The notes below the pieces were generated by a model that made no database searches, was not told the DNA's origin, and saw only the letters and a program-made list of their open reading frames with translations. A stretch of 64,000 nt of DNA from Tupaia tana (lineage: Eukaryota > Chordata > Mammalia > Scandentia > Tupaiidae): the NCBI GenBank assembly GCA_026018925.1, contig JAKSZU010000012.1, forward strand, positions 48,713,207 through 48,777,206, read 5' to 3'. The translations under genes and the position numbers were made by a program. Below are positions 22,440 to 33,285 of the stretch, piece by piece (the first letter of the stretch is position 1; the number at the start of each line of letters is the position of its first letter).

Positions 22440-22628
22440 AAATTTTTTTTAAAGAATTATTTTATTTAAATTTATTTATTTATTTCTTTATATTAATTTA
22501 AAATGACCAGAGAGGGATTGGGGGTGGTGGAGGGGAGTGAAAACCAAACTGCCAGTTTCAGGACTTGGACTGCAGTCAGCCACATTGGAGTCCAGTGCCC
22601 TTTACCACCATGCCACCTGCTGGCTCCT
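22440..22628 (-). repeat. tRNA-derived SINE, GA-poor subfamily
   Basis: Minus-strand copy with a TTTATTTATTTATTTC tail at 22465-22490 and head GGAGCCAGCAGGTGGC near 22625. Not present in unit B, which lacks the whole 22420-23145 segment. Confidence 0.78.
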
Positions 22629-23149
22629 TTCAAAAATTATTTAATCGATAAACTTTTCTCTCTTCTTGACTGCTTTGTAATTGAAAAATATTTGTAAACT
22701 TTCTTATTTTTGGCAGAATTGTTATTTGCTTAAGTTCAATAATTCAAATAGTATCTGTTGCCTTGCATCAGAAATTGAATTCTTATGGGATTTTCTGCAA
22801 ATAACTGACCGAATTGAGATTAACATATATATTTTGTTGCAAATAAGTCAGATTTTTACCTCTCTTTAGCAAAAGGGAGGATGGAGAGAGAAAAAAATGT
22901 TTCAGAAGAAAATTACAGTGCACTTGTCACTGGTCTATCTTTGTCCATATTTTTAGCTTAAGATCTTTTGTGAACCACTAAAAGGTGAAAAGAAATGTTT
23001 ATATGGAAGGGAGAGAGGGGAAAGGGGAAGGAGAAAAGAAGTAAAAGTATGCTTAATTGACAAAAAATGAGAAGCTATTAGCTGATGATAATGTATTTAG
23101 TAATATCTTTGTCTTGATTGACATGCATGGTATTTGTGCTGGAAAAAGA
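22629..23149. other. Sequence kept only in unit A, no gene seen
   Basis: AT-rich, no repeat or coding identity found. Unit B joins the equivalents of 22414 and 23150 directly, so about 730 bp was lost in B or gained in A. Confidence 0.5.
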
Positions 23150-23704
23150 AATGTTGTACACTGTAAAGATATGTGATTAAAATTTTAAAAATCTATACAT
23201 TTCAAAAAAAAAGAAATTAAAATAAAATATTTTTTAAAAAGACAAAGAAAAAACAAAGAAACACACCTGGGAACTAAGGGTGAAATTCCTCTCTCAATTC
23301 TACAGAATCTACTCCAGTAAAGAGGAACAAGTGAATACTGCAACAGATGACCAAAAACCAGCACAGATTTCAAAGAAAGATGAAAAAATGAGGGAGTAAC
23401 TCTTTCCCAGGTGAGTGGAATAGCCCTTCACCAACAATGGACAACACAGAGAATACACAGAAATGTCAGAACAAGAATTCTAAACATCCATTCTGACAAA
23501 ACTCAATAAAATACAAAAGAAAACAATCAGTTACAAGAAATGTTAAAATCACTTCAGGACACAAAAAAGGAATCCTGTAAAGAAATAGACACCCTAAAAG
23601 AGAATCAAACAGAAATTCTGGAACTGAAAAATACAATACAAGAAATTAAAATCTTCCTAGAAAGCATTAACAGGAGATTGGACTATGCAGAAGAAAGAAT
23701 TTCT
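23150..23704 (+). mobile_element. L1 no. 4 ORF1 start region (truncated by duplication)
   Basis: Matches 42830-43375 closely. The open part at 23540-23700 reads as an ORF1 coiled-coil segment (Lys/Glu/Leu-rich; SINRRLDYAEERISD at its end). The rest of the element exists only downstream of unit B (43559-45790). Confidence 0.7.
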
Positions 23705-23794
23705 GATGGCCAGCAGGTGGCGTGGTGGTTAAGGGTGATGGACTCCCACATGGATGATGATGGTTCAAGTCCCAGACCTGGCGGTTTGTTTTCT
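23705..23794 (+). repeat. SINE head cut by duplication junction
   Basis: Only the tRNA-like head remains (GGCCAGCAGGTGGCGTGG, B box GGTTCAAGTCCC). It stops at about 23793, where OR-B 3' flank begins. The complete copy is at 43376-43547. Confidence 0.88.
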
Positions 23795-23814
23795 GAATAT
23801 GTGACCTTAGAGGG

Positions 23815-24747
23815 TTACTCTCTGTTCTTTTGTAACCTCCTCATGGCATCTTTGATTTCCTTGTTCCTCAGACTGTAAATCAAGGGGTTCAACATGGGAA
23901 TTAACACCGTGTAGAAGACTGATGCAAATCGGTCAAAGCTGGAAGAACCACCAGAACTAGAACTCAAATAGACAAATATACTTGAACTGTAGAAGAGGGA
24001 AACAGCTGTCAGATGAGAAGCACAGGTGTTGAAAGTCTTTAATCTGCCTTTAGCTGATGTGATCTTCATGATGGAGACAACAATGTAACCATAGGATACC
24101 ATGATAACTAGGGCACTTGCTACTCCAAGTATCATTGTTAATACAGCAAGCATAACTTGTACAAAGAAAGTGTCACTGCAGGACAGGGTTATGAGTTGGG
24201 GCAAGTCACAGAAAAAGTGCCTGATGACATTGGGCCCACAGAAGTGGAGCTGAAGTAAAGCACATATTTGAGATAAAGCAGCGGTGAGTCCAGTCATGTA
24301 GGATCCCAGCACCATCCGAGCACACAGGGTGGGTGACATGATTGATGAATACAGCAGTGGCTTACAAATAGCAGCATAGCGGTCATACGCCATGGCCATC
24401 ATGAGGCAAGACTCACTCAGTCCCATTGTTGAGAAGACAAGGTACTGGACAACGCAACCCACAAAGGAGATGTTTTGCTGCTCCTGGAAGAAGTTAGAGA
24501 GCATCTTGGGGACTGTGGAGGTGACATAGCAAGCATCTATGAAGGATAGATTACTGAGAAAGAAATACATGGGTGTGTGGAGGTGGGAATCCATCCATAT
24601 TAAAACAATGAGGCCCAGGTTCCAGGTCAGCGTCGTAATGTAGATCCCCAGAAATAGAACGAAGAGCACAGCTATGACTCTGGGAAAATCTGAGAATCCC
24701 AGGAGGATGAAATATGTGATCTCTGTAATGTTTGTTGGGCCAGTCAT
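23815..24747 (-). CDS. OR5AN1: Olfactory receptor, OR5AN1-like (copy B)
   Basis: 310-residue class A odorant GPCR, intact. Glycosylation site NIT at 6-8; LHTPMYFFLSNLS at 56-68; C98-C180 pair; MAYDRYAAIC at 119-128; FNTCASHLTAVSLFY in TM6; PMLNPLIYSLRN in TM7. It is the most diverged of the three: for example R51 to W, T116 to M, N129 to K, and DLPQLITLSCSDTFF where copy C has DMPQLLILSCTDTFF. Yet its noncoding flanks are almost the same as OR-A. Position 207 is Leu. A splice acceptor AG lies at 24762-24761, 14 bases from the ATG. Its native 3' flank is gone: L1/SINE sequence begins 20 bases past the stop, so any polyadenylation signal must come from repeat DNA. Family call strong; expression unknown. 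Confidence 0.94.
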   Translation of the reverse strand: MTGPTNITEITYFILLGFSDFPRVIAVLFVLFLGIYITTLTWNLGLIVLIWMDSHLHTPMYFFLSNLSFIDACYVTSTVPKMLSNFFQEQQNISFVGCVVQYLVFSTMGLSESCLMMAMAYDRYAAICKPLLYSSIMSPTLCARMVLGSYMTGLTAALSQICALLQLHFCGPNVIRHFFCDLPQLITLSCSDTFFVQVMLAVLTMILGVASALVIMVSYGYIVVSIMKITSAKGRLKTFNTCASHLTAVSLFYSSSIFVYLSSSSGGSSSFDRFASVFYTVLIPMLNPLIYSLRNKEIKDAMRRLQKNRE

Positions 24748-25617
24748 TGACCTAGTGCTCCTAATATCAGAAAGAATACGAAATAATTCACTGCTGTCTC
24801 ATGAATTACCCATATTACTATTATTCCCAGTGTCACTCTTTTCCTCCAGTGAGCAGTGGAAAAGGAAAAAAAAAAAAAACTTTACTGTCCTAGTGGAAAG
24901 ACCTTAGCTTTTCTTCTTGGACTGTCAACAAATACCTGCTCAGTGCTTCAGGGTCTCTGTTAATTTATGGAGTCTCATGAGGATTTTAAAATGCTGACTG
25001 GTTCCTTTTTTAAAAAGTGCCATAGAAATACTAAGATCATTACATGAAAAATAGAGGGAACTGACTAAAATAAAAGCTCTTAAAAGGCCTCTGTTAATTC
25101 ATTATTTGATGGTCTCCAAAAAGTTTATGGACAAATAAAATTAAAATGCTAATTTATTTTCTTGACTCCCCCCAAATTGATACATATATTTTTTATAGTA
25201 TGCTTTTTCCATCAACTTTTTGAAGATCCCCTTCTATGACTGCTGTTGTAATCATAAAAACATTAAGAGCATCATTCCAATAAAATTTGAAATAGTCCTT
25301 GTATCAGAATTACTACCTAAATAGACATTTGAAATATGCTCTATCATTTCGAAGAAAAATATGTACACTGTTTAAAATATTTTTTCCTACTAAAGAATGT
25401 AACATTTCCCCAAATTTCTGAAAAAAATATAATAATTTATACTTTTGATAATATATTAGAAGGTCAGAGGCATGTGTGTCCAATGAAGTTATGGAATGTG
25501 CGTATATATATTATAGTTTCTTCATACATTCACCTATTGATGGACACCTTGTTTCCATATATTGGTTGTTTATTATAAATAATGCTACAATGAATAAGGG
25601 AGTGAAGACATGTTTTT
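24748..25617. other. OR-B upstream (intron-like) sequence
   Basis: Carries the conserved splice acceptor near 24761 and no gene. Nearly identical to 6567-7469. Confidence 0.5.
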
Positions 25618-25865
25618 CCTTTTTTTAAAAAAAATTTTTGCCGGAGGGTGCAGATGCAGAGCACAAAGAGACAGGGAAAGTGAAAAAGCACGTCCTCTTG
25701 GAGAATGGTTACGCTGCAATCCCTTCTCCTCCAGCTCTCTACCATGTTAGGATTTTGGCCACACGCTCACAGGCCTAGTGTATTTCTATAGCCTCCAGGT
25801 CTGGGTCTGGGTCTGTGTTGGCCATGTGGGATCCAGCTGCCTTAACCACCATGTCATAGCTGGCC
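25618..25865 (-). repeat. tRNA-derived SINE, old subfamily
   Basis: Copy of the unit A element at 7470-7712. Confidence 0.7.
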
Positions 25866-25954
25866 CGAGTGTAGATATCTTTAGGAAGTGGCGATTTCAT
25901 TTCCTTTGCATATATACCCAAAAGAGGGATTTGGGGTCTACTGGTAGTAGTGGG

Positions 25955-26155
25955 AAGAAAAAGAATACTACTTTGACTTGTTGACTCTCTGAAGTTTAGA
26001 GAATCATTAATCTCTCTGTGCTTCCATTGTCTCATTTATCAATGGAACTAGTAATAGTTATCATCTCATGGCTGTTGCAGGGATGAATGACATAAAAGCC
26101 TTGCCACAGTAAAAGTTCAAAATAACTTAGCAATTATTCTTGTCATCACTTTTCT
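25955..26155 (+). repeat. MIR SINE fragment
   Basis: Duplicated partner of 7790-7990. Confidence 0.62.
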
Positions 26156-26441
26156 CTTTGAAAGGGAATATAGGAAGAATTAATATTGAAGCATCAAGGC
26201 ACTCTCAAAATTATTATTTCCTAAATTCAATGGTCTTTAATCATAGACTTGAGAATATTATAAAGAAATGATTGTATTTATTTCTATCTTGTAGTATATT
26301 ATGCTCACGCAGCCAGCTGAATTATGAATTACTGTGGCCACTTTTGGTGTTTCACCACTGCCAAGTAATTTCAAACTGTGAACACTTACTATATATAGTA
26401 TATGAAATAGTGGGGATATTTATGATTCAAAACTAAGCCTG

Positions 26442-26700
26442 GGGACTAGCAGGTGGTGTGGAGGTAAAGGGTCTATCTCAAATGGAGAATTGCAGTTTAC
26501 ATCTTGGATCAAGTGGCTTGAGAAACACACCAGGCATGCCAGTGCCCAAAATCCCAAGAGGAGAACAGAGAAGGGATTGTAGTGTGATCATCTTCCCTGG
26601 GGTGTGATTTTTCACTTTCTCTCTATCTCCTCTCTCTATTTTTCTCTGTCTCTTTTCATCGACTGTATACACCCTGTAACAGACTATAGAAAATAATAAA
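26442..26700 (+). repeat. tRNA-derived SINE, intermediate subfamily
   Basis: Duplicated partner of 8296-8545; begins GGGGACTAGCAGGTGGTG. Confidence 0.8.
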
Positions 26701-27404
26701 TATGTGTTATCTATGTTGGTGAATGGCTCTTTTACCTAGGTTTGGGTGTGGAACTAGGAATGTCTTTTTTATGTTTCATTTTATTTCGTTTGTTTTATGA
26801 ACTTGAAATCCTTCTGTTTACTCTTAGAACAGAGTGCTACTATAATTTCAAATATATTTTATTCAATGTGAGTTATATCGAATGAAAATACTTTAAGACA
26901 TTAACTTTAACATTTAAAATTCTCAAAGCACAAATGTAATTAGAAAATTTAATGAAAATAAACTATTAATCCATAGGTTGCAGTAAATTGCTTCACTTTT
27001 TATTATATTGTGGTGACAGTCACAATCATAATTCTGTAATCCTATGTCTTCTACCATTCCCTAAAGAGAAAGAAGTTATTTGTATTTCTTGTTCATGGCA
27101 AAATTTATTCTTATAATTTATTTTGTTAAAATTTGGCAAACTAGAGGAAAAGGAAAAAAATCTAAATATACTTACTCTCATTTATTTTTTTGCATGTGTT
27201 CACCACCTCCCAGGAAAATTTGGGGAAGAATAATTAACAGATGTAAATATTTTCTGAAGATTTTAGTAGATGGATACAGCAATTCAGAACACTTTCCAAT
27301 GCTAAACTGTAAGGACAAGTTTAGTTTGAGAAATATGAGGTCTAAAGTCAGGTAAAATCTGATATGTTGTTAAATAAAGAACAATAGAAGTAAAAGGAGG
27401 ATAA

Positions 27405-27655
27405 GTTGGACGTTGAGACCCACACTACCTGTCTTAGAGTGGTGTCCGTTGTGTCCGTGTTGCTCAGGCTGCTGTCTCCAGGTCCTTGGGGTCTTCAAAG
27501 ATGACAAGGGAGAGCTATTTGAAATATTTCAAGTAGTCTAGTGGAATTGTACCTGAGTACTCTCTCATATCATTAAGACTCAGATTGTCTCATGGTACAC
27601 AGAAGTCATGAATCAAAGTTGCGTATTTAAACAGAATCAAATTAATTATTGCTAT
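27405..27655 (-). promoter_or_regulatory. Candidate OR-B first exon and promoter
   Basis: Equivalent of 9240-9505: donor-like CAG/GTAGTG with GT at 27428-27427, an O/E-like GACCCCAAGGAC near 27482-27493, and TAATTA at 27643-27648. All are kept. Inference from conservation and spacing only. Confidence 0.3.
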
Positions 27656-28844
27656 TTCAAAAGCAGAATCCTGAAGGACAAGAACTGGTCAGAAAAGGAC
27701 TTGGGGGTGGAGGAAATTGGGAAAAATGATAAGTATACAATCTTAGGAAACTTTTCGGAAGCTCAGTATATAATTATTTTTATTTAGCTCTCTGTTAAGA
27801 GAACTTTTACACTCTGTCAAGCTTCTTGGACGTTGTTGCATTGGTCTCTAGATGATTCTATTATCCTTATTTTCCAGGTGAAACAATAGAAGAAAACAGA
27901 GTTTAAAGTCACATTCTTAAGAATTCAACACCTATCCCTCACTCAGAGTAAAACATGGAATTTTATGTTTGAGATTATGCTTTTCACCAAAGAGCAAAGA
28001 TTTGGGAAAGGAGGAAGAGGATCTGAAGAAAGCCACTAACTTGAGGGTAGAGAAGTAACAGAGGGGGAGAGATGAAAAATGCGAGAATGAAGACTGCAAA
28101 CCTTATTCCCTGTGGGTCCTCCTAGAAGAATTACAAGGATATTGAAACAGCACAAAATTCCATATCTCTAATTTTTGCCCTCTGACTTTGTCTCATATCT
28201 CCCAAGAAGATAGAGATTTTGCCAGAAGTTAAAATGGAATATTTTTTCCCAAAAGAATTTTGTAAATGGGTCCTGTTACACTCTAAGATGGGCACTTTGG
28301 CCATGAAATTGTCTATCCTCTCACAGCAAGAGATGGCCAGATATTGGGAGGGGAGAACCTCTTAAATGTGCTGTTGGGAGCAATGTTAAAAGGAGAAAAG
28401 CCAATTAGGGGGAGAAAACACTCCAAGTACTTGCTCTCTGGTGTCATGGTTGTCATGGAATTTTTGTCCCTGATGAGTTCATGCCCAACTTTGCCGTGTG
28501 GACTAATTCCTTATTAACCTAAGTCCTTTCATGATTTCAGAATTTCAACTTTTCTCTCCTCACCTTGCAGTTATTTGAGATGAACAGGGTGTCTAAATTT
28601 AGATGTTGTAGTCTGAAACTTTTAATTTGTAGTTAAAGAACCTGAGGCTAGAAATGATATAGTCTTTGCCCAATATGACACAGCTAATATAATATATATA
28701 TGTGTATACACACACACACACCCATATATATATATAGTATTTATATATATAACATGATAAGAATAAATTAACATGTTCCTTGCCACAAATTGCTTCATTC
28801 ATTATACTAATTGTATAAGGCAAATATGGCTTTTTTTTGGTAAG
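27656..28844. other. Upstream sequence with TA/CA microsatellite
   Basis: No gene. A mixed (TA)n(CA)n tract lies at 28684-28755. It corresponds to 9506-10984 without the A-specific SINE. Confidence 0.4.
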
Positions 28845-29091
28845 ACATTTTTGCTATATAGCACTTACACTTCCCAGAGCAAAAGGGACAGTGACAGAAA
28901 GCAAGAAGTCACCCCACCCCAAGGAGAGATAGAGATACTGCTATCCCTTCTCTTCCATTCCCTTCCTGAGATTTGGGTATGAACATACACATGCCCAGCA
29001 TGAGTTTCAAGCCAGCAGGTCCATGATTTGAACTGCTTTTGGCCATGTGAAAATCCAGTGATGTAAATGCTGTGCTATCTGCCGGCCCCCA
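28845..29091 (-). repeat. tRNA-derived SINE, old subfamily
   Basis: Partner of 10985-11228. Confidence 0.75.
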
Positions 29092-29204
29092 CAAATATGG
29101 CTTTACTTCCTAAGTATTAGTGAGGAAGTAGAGGCACTAAGAACTAAAATAAACTAATTCATGACAAAGCCATGATGTTGTTATAGCTATGAAATTAGAT
29201 ATAG

Positions 29205-29415
29205 TCACTTTGGTTTGGCTTCTGGTTCTGCTAGTTGGTGGTTGAATGACTTTAGCAAATGAATGCCACCACACTTCAACATTTTTACCTACACAATAGG
29301 ACTTATAATAGTGACTAGTACATACAGTTACTCTTCTTAGAATAATATGGAGAAAGGTTATGAAGCACTTGTAGGCTGTAGTAACATCATGCCTTCTACT
29401 TATTAATAGTAGATA
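29205..29415 (+). repeat. MIR SINE fragment
   Basis: Partner of 11330-11545. Confidence 0.62.
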
Positions 29416-29505
29416 GCTTGTGTGGTCTGATTTGGAGATCTTTCCAACATATTGCTGCATTGCTAATCCTTAATTAAAATCCTTCACTGAAAATATCTAC
29501 TTATG

Positions 29506-29777
29506 GGGGAACCAGCAGTTAACGTAATGGCTATGTCGCTGGACTCCCACATAGTTGACCGCGGTTCACGTCCTGGACCCGGTGGCTTAAAACTCATGCC
29601 GGGCGCGTGTGCGTGCGTGCCCAAGATCACAAGAAGAGAATGGAGGAGAAGGGATTGCGGTGTGGCCATCCCCCCCGGGGGGTGATTTCTCGCTTTCTGT
29701 CTCTATGTCTCTCTCTGTCTGTCTGGCGAGCGTACGCGCCCTAAAGCGAAAACCTCTCAAAAACAAACAAAAAAAAA
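29506..29777 (+). repeat. tRNA-derived SINE, main family
   Basis: Full-length. TSD GAAAATATCTACTTATG (17 bp; 29489-29505 and 29778-29794). Unit A is empty here, but unit C has a SINE at the same nick site (54100) with a 14-bp TSD. Confidence 0.93.
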
Positions 29778-29989
29778 GAAAATATCTACTTATGTTTGTT
29801 CTTACAATTTTTTTTTTTTTTAGATATTGAAGGAGAGGAAGCTGATCCATATTGCCGGTTACAAGGAATAAAGACATGTTTTGGACAAGGTCCCATTCTT
29901 AGTTTGATCTGCTTTAGTCAGTATTACTTCCATGAAGAAACAGAAGAGTAGAGGCAATGAGTTAATGATTTAACTCTTTTCAAGTTTTT

Positions 29990-30320
29990 CCAGATACAAA
30001 TTTTAATTGACATAATAATTGTACACATCTGTGGGGTACAATATTATTTTCAGTAGAAAAATACAAGGTCTATTGAATGAATTAGGGCAGTTATTACATC
30101 CACCATCTCAGCCATTTGTCATTACTGTATGCTATAAAAATTCAAAATCCTCTGAGATATTTAGTAAATTTTTATTAACTGTACTTATCCTACTCTGTTT
30201 CATAATTCTAGAAATTCTTCCTCTTATTTGTCTGTAATTTTGTGTTCATTAATCAACATCCCTCTATCCTGCTCCCCTAGCCTTCCTAGCCTGTAGTAGA
30301 CATTCTTCAATTCTCTTCTT
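29990..30320 (-). repeat. L1 3' end fragment (older L1M-type)
   Basis: Partner of 12530-12860. Confidence 0.68.
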
Positions 30321-30609
30321 TATTAAATATATGGTGATTAAATGTAAATAATAAATATATAAAAAAGAAACTAACACTATGTTAATAGTCCCAAAAGACT
30401 TAATTTCTTCCAGAATTAACCCAAAAGACCAACGTGAACTTTTTCCATTTGTGAACCTGTGAAGTCAGAACAAATTATATACTTCCAAAATACAGTTGTG
30501 AAATTGGCATGGGGTAGGAATTTTCATTCCCAATGAGAAAGAAATAGTAGGCCTCAAGCAAGTCCAAAACCCAACAGAACAAACATTCAGTCTTAAAAAT
30601 TCCATGTGC

Positions 30610-30846
30610 AGTAATCAGCAGATGGCACAATGGTTACGGACTCCCACGTAGTAAACTGCAGTTAGAGTCCCAGATCCGGGGGTTTAAAACATTCTGCACG
30701 TATGTCAAAATCCCGAGATGAGAACCGAGAATGTATTGCAGCATGCCCATTCCAATCTGGGGAGTGATTTCTCATTTTCCGTCTCTCTGTTTCGCTCTGT
30801 CTCTCTGGTTAAGGCACATGCCGTATAGCAAAAACCTCTACCAAAA

Positions 30847-30891
<45 letters not shown>
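30610..30891 (+). repeat. tRNA-derived SINE with (AAAT)n tail
   Basis: Head CAGTAATCAGCAGATGGC, body, and a tail of about 12 AAAT units at 30845-30891. The flanking repeats are about 12 bp (ATTCCATGTGC before, AATCCATGTGC after). It shares unusual bases with the unit C element at 55493 (for example AGTTAGAGTCC in place of the usual B box), yet unit A is empty. Confidence 0.88.
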
Positions 30892-30893
<2 letters not shown>

Positions 30894-30903
30894 ATCCATG
30901 TGC

Positions 30904-31680
30904 CATCTCTTAGATGCACTGAGGGGTATTAAGCCTTTAAAGCATCAGGCAGCCACATTCCCTGTCTTGGCTGGGCTCAGTAAATAATGCCCCAGCTTGC
31001 CCCAACTGAATGTCCTATTTGTAGGTCAGACTGGCGCTGCATGCTGATAGCTTCTGAGGTCTCAAGAGCAGCCCCTCCCCTGCATCTCCTTTAGACATGG
31101 CCCTATGGGGTACTCTCTCCTCTGATTCCAATTTATGCTTGGTACTGCCTTCCTTGAGGCTCACTCTTGCCGGTTTTTCCTGAATTCCTGGGCTTTTTGA
31201 TGCATTCTTTGAAATGTAGGTGCAGCCTGTCATGCATTCATAGCTCTTTCATTCTACTGATACATATTTGCAAAATTAGCACCACATGTAACCCCACGTT
31301 TACTCAGACACTGCTACTGTCACCGACTTGGCTTACACACTGTGTACTTTGGATTGGCTGCTTGAACAACTAGGACTGCTTTGAGTCACAGCTGGAATAA
31401 CCTGGCTTCAAAGAGCTACATGCTGTGCAGGGCAGCAAGCTCATCCCAGGTCCTCTCCTCAAAACCATCCTGCTCTGTTAGGCTTTGGACTTGGAATGGG
31501 AGAGGCAGTCTTCAAGATCTCTGAATTGTCTTTAGGGCTTTTCTCACATTGATTTCCTTATTAACTCCATTTTATTAGTGTTAATCTTTCAGAACTGGCA
31601 TCTTGGCCATACTCTGAGAGTTCTCTGCCAAACACACTTTATAACTCTGCATGGTCAGGTTGTGAGTTCTCCAAATTTTA
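30904..31680 (-). mobile_element. ERVL-MaLR internal fragment
   Basis: Partner of 13130-13820, with about 100 bp more at the right end. Confidence 0.58.
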
Positions 31681-31719
31681 CCTTCTGCTTCCCTTATAAT
31701 GGTCGATTCTACCTTTATT

Positions 31720-31978
31720 CATCTATATTTTTATTTATATTTTCAGAGGGTACATGCGTTTCCAGAGAGAAAGAGAGAGAGAGAGATACTCCCCAAGTGG
31801 GGCATGGCCACACCACAATTCTTTTCCTTAATTTCTCCATCCCTTCAGAATTTTTGGCCTGGATGTCTATGTGCCTGGCATATTTTCCAAGCCACTGGTG
31901 CTAGGATTTGAAGTGCAGTTAGCTGTGTGGAATATAGTTCCCAAACCTGGAGCTTAGCCACTGTGATATGGGCCAGTT
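31720..31978 (-). repeat. tRNA-derived SINE, old subfamily
   Basis: Partner of 13830-14150 with only a short GA tract instead of the AC expansion. Confidence 0.72.
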
Positions 31979-32244
31979 CTCAATTCTATCTTTAAATTAT
32001 CTAATCATTATTCTTTCATTTAATAAATACAGTCTACAATAACCATTCAGCGGCTTGAGTACAGTGTTGGTTAGAAGTTGCCACATTTCATGATACTTTG
32101 CAACAATAATGACCTTTCCTCTAGCTCTCAATATTTTCTTCACTTACATGTGACATCTCCTCAAAATGGCCTTTCCTGTTCATATTTCTATCAGCATTGT
32201 GGTCATAGTGACTTACTTAATCTCTAAAGAGTTCCAGATATTTT

Positions 32245-32905
32245 TTTGCTTTATTTTTTAAAAATTTTATACATTTAATTAATATAAATCAATTTGCTTG
32301 TGAGTTGAATATACCCAACATAAATACACTTCACACTAGTCCAGCTGCAGATATAAAACAAATTATCATGGACAGATAATAACCAATTTCTGCGTCCCAT
32401 AAATGACTTGTCTCTCCCACCCTTCTCCTAATTTATCCCACCCACTTCCCACATTGCCACCCAAATCTATAACCATTTTTAATGCTTCTGTGTCTTAGCT
32501 CTCAGTTTTGACCATAGTCTTTGGACAGTATTATATATTGAGTGGAGATATCTGATATCTCTCTTTCATAGCCTGGTTTGTTTCACTCAGCAATAAATCT
32601 TCCATTTTCATCCACTGTCTATCAAATGCCAGGGTCTTACTGCTTGTTTATGGCTGAGTAGTATTTCAGACTATATGTTCCACACTTTTCCAATTTATTC
32701 ATCTGTTTATGGAAATTTGGGCTGGCTCCATGTTTTAGCAATTGTGAATAATGCCACAATAAACACCGATGTGCAAGCAAATTCTGACTGAGCATTCTCC
32801 TTTCCCTTGGATAGATACCCAGGAGTGGAACTGCTGAATCAAATGGTAGTTCTAATTGTAGATCTTTGAGAAATCTCCATATTGTACTTCACAGTCCTGG
32901 ACCAA
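32245..32905 (-). mobile_element. L1 no. 1, 3' part (antisense)
   Basis: Partner of 14490-15165. Confidence 0.83.
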
Positions 32906-33285
32906 TTGCCCACTTTCTCCACTCCTTTTCAGTATAGTGCTAGAAGTCCTAGCCAATGCAATTAGGCAAGAACATGAAATAAAAAAGCATTAATATAGGG
33001 AAAAAAGAGTTGGAATTATCTTTATTTGCAGAAGACATGATTGTATACATAGAAAATCTAAACATATCCACTAAAAATTTTCTCAAGGTAGTAAACGAAA
33101 ACAGTAAAGTGGAAGGATACAAAATGAACTTAGAAAAATCTATAGCATTTTTATATACAAACAGCAAGTAGACAGAGACAGAACTGAAGAAAGTAATACC
33201 ACTTACCATAGCCACAAAAAGTATAAGATAACTAGGAATAAATGTAACTAATCTAAATATTAATGCAATCCCTGTAAAAATACAG
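32906..33285 (+). mobile_element. L1 no. 1, inverted 5' part
   Basis: Partner of 15166-15720; about 130 bp shorter just before the L1 no. 2 junction. Confidence 0.78.

Larger units (their letters stand above)
5616..23794. repeat. Tandem segmental duplication, unit A
   Basis: About 18.2 kb. Order: OR gene, upstream intron-like sequence, MIR, SINEs, MaLR internal fragment, nested L1s, L1 ORF1 piece, SINE head. The same order recurs in unit B (23795 to about 43455), with flanks that look roughly 95 percent or more identical by eye, and in diverged form in unit C. The right edge is a non-homologous junction: a SINE head (23705-23792) joined directly to OR 3' flank identical to 5616 onward. Confidence 0.85.
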
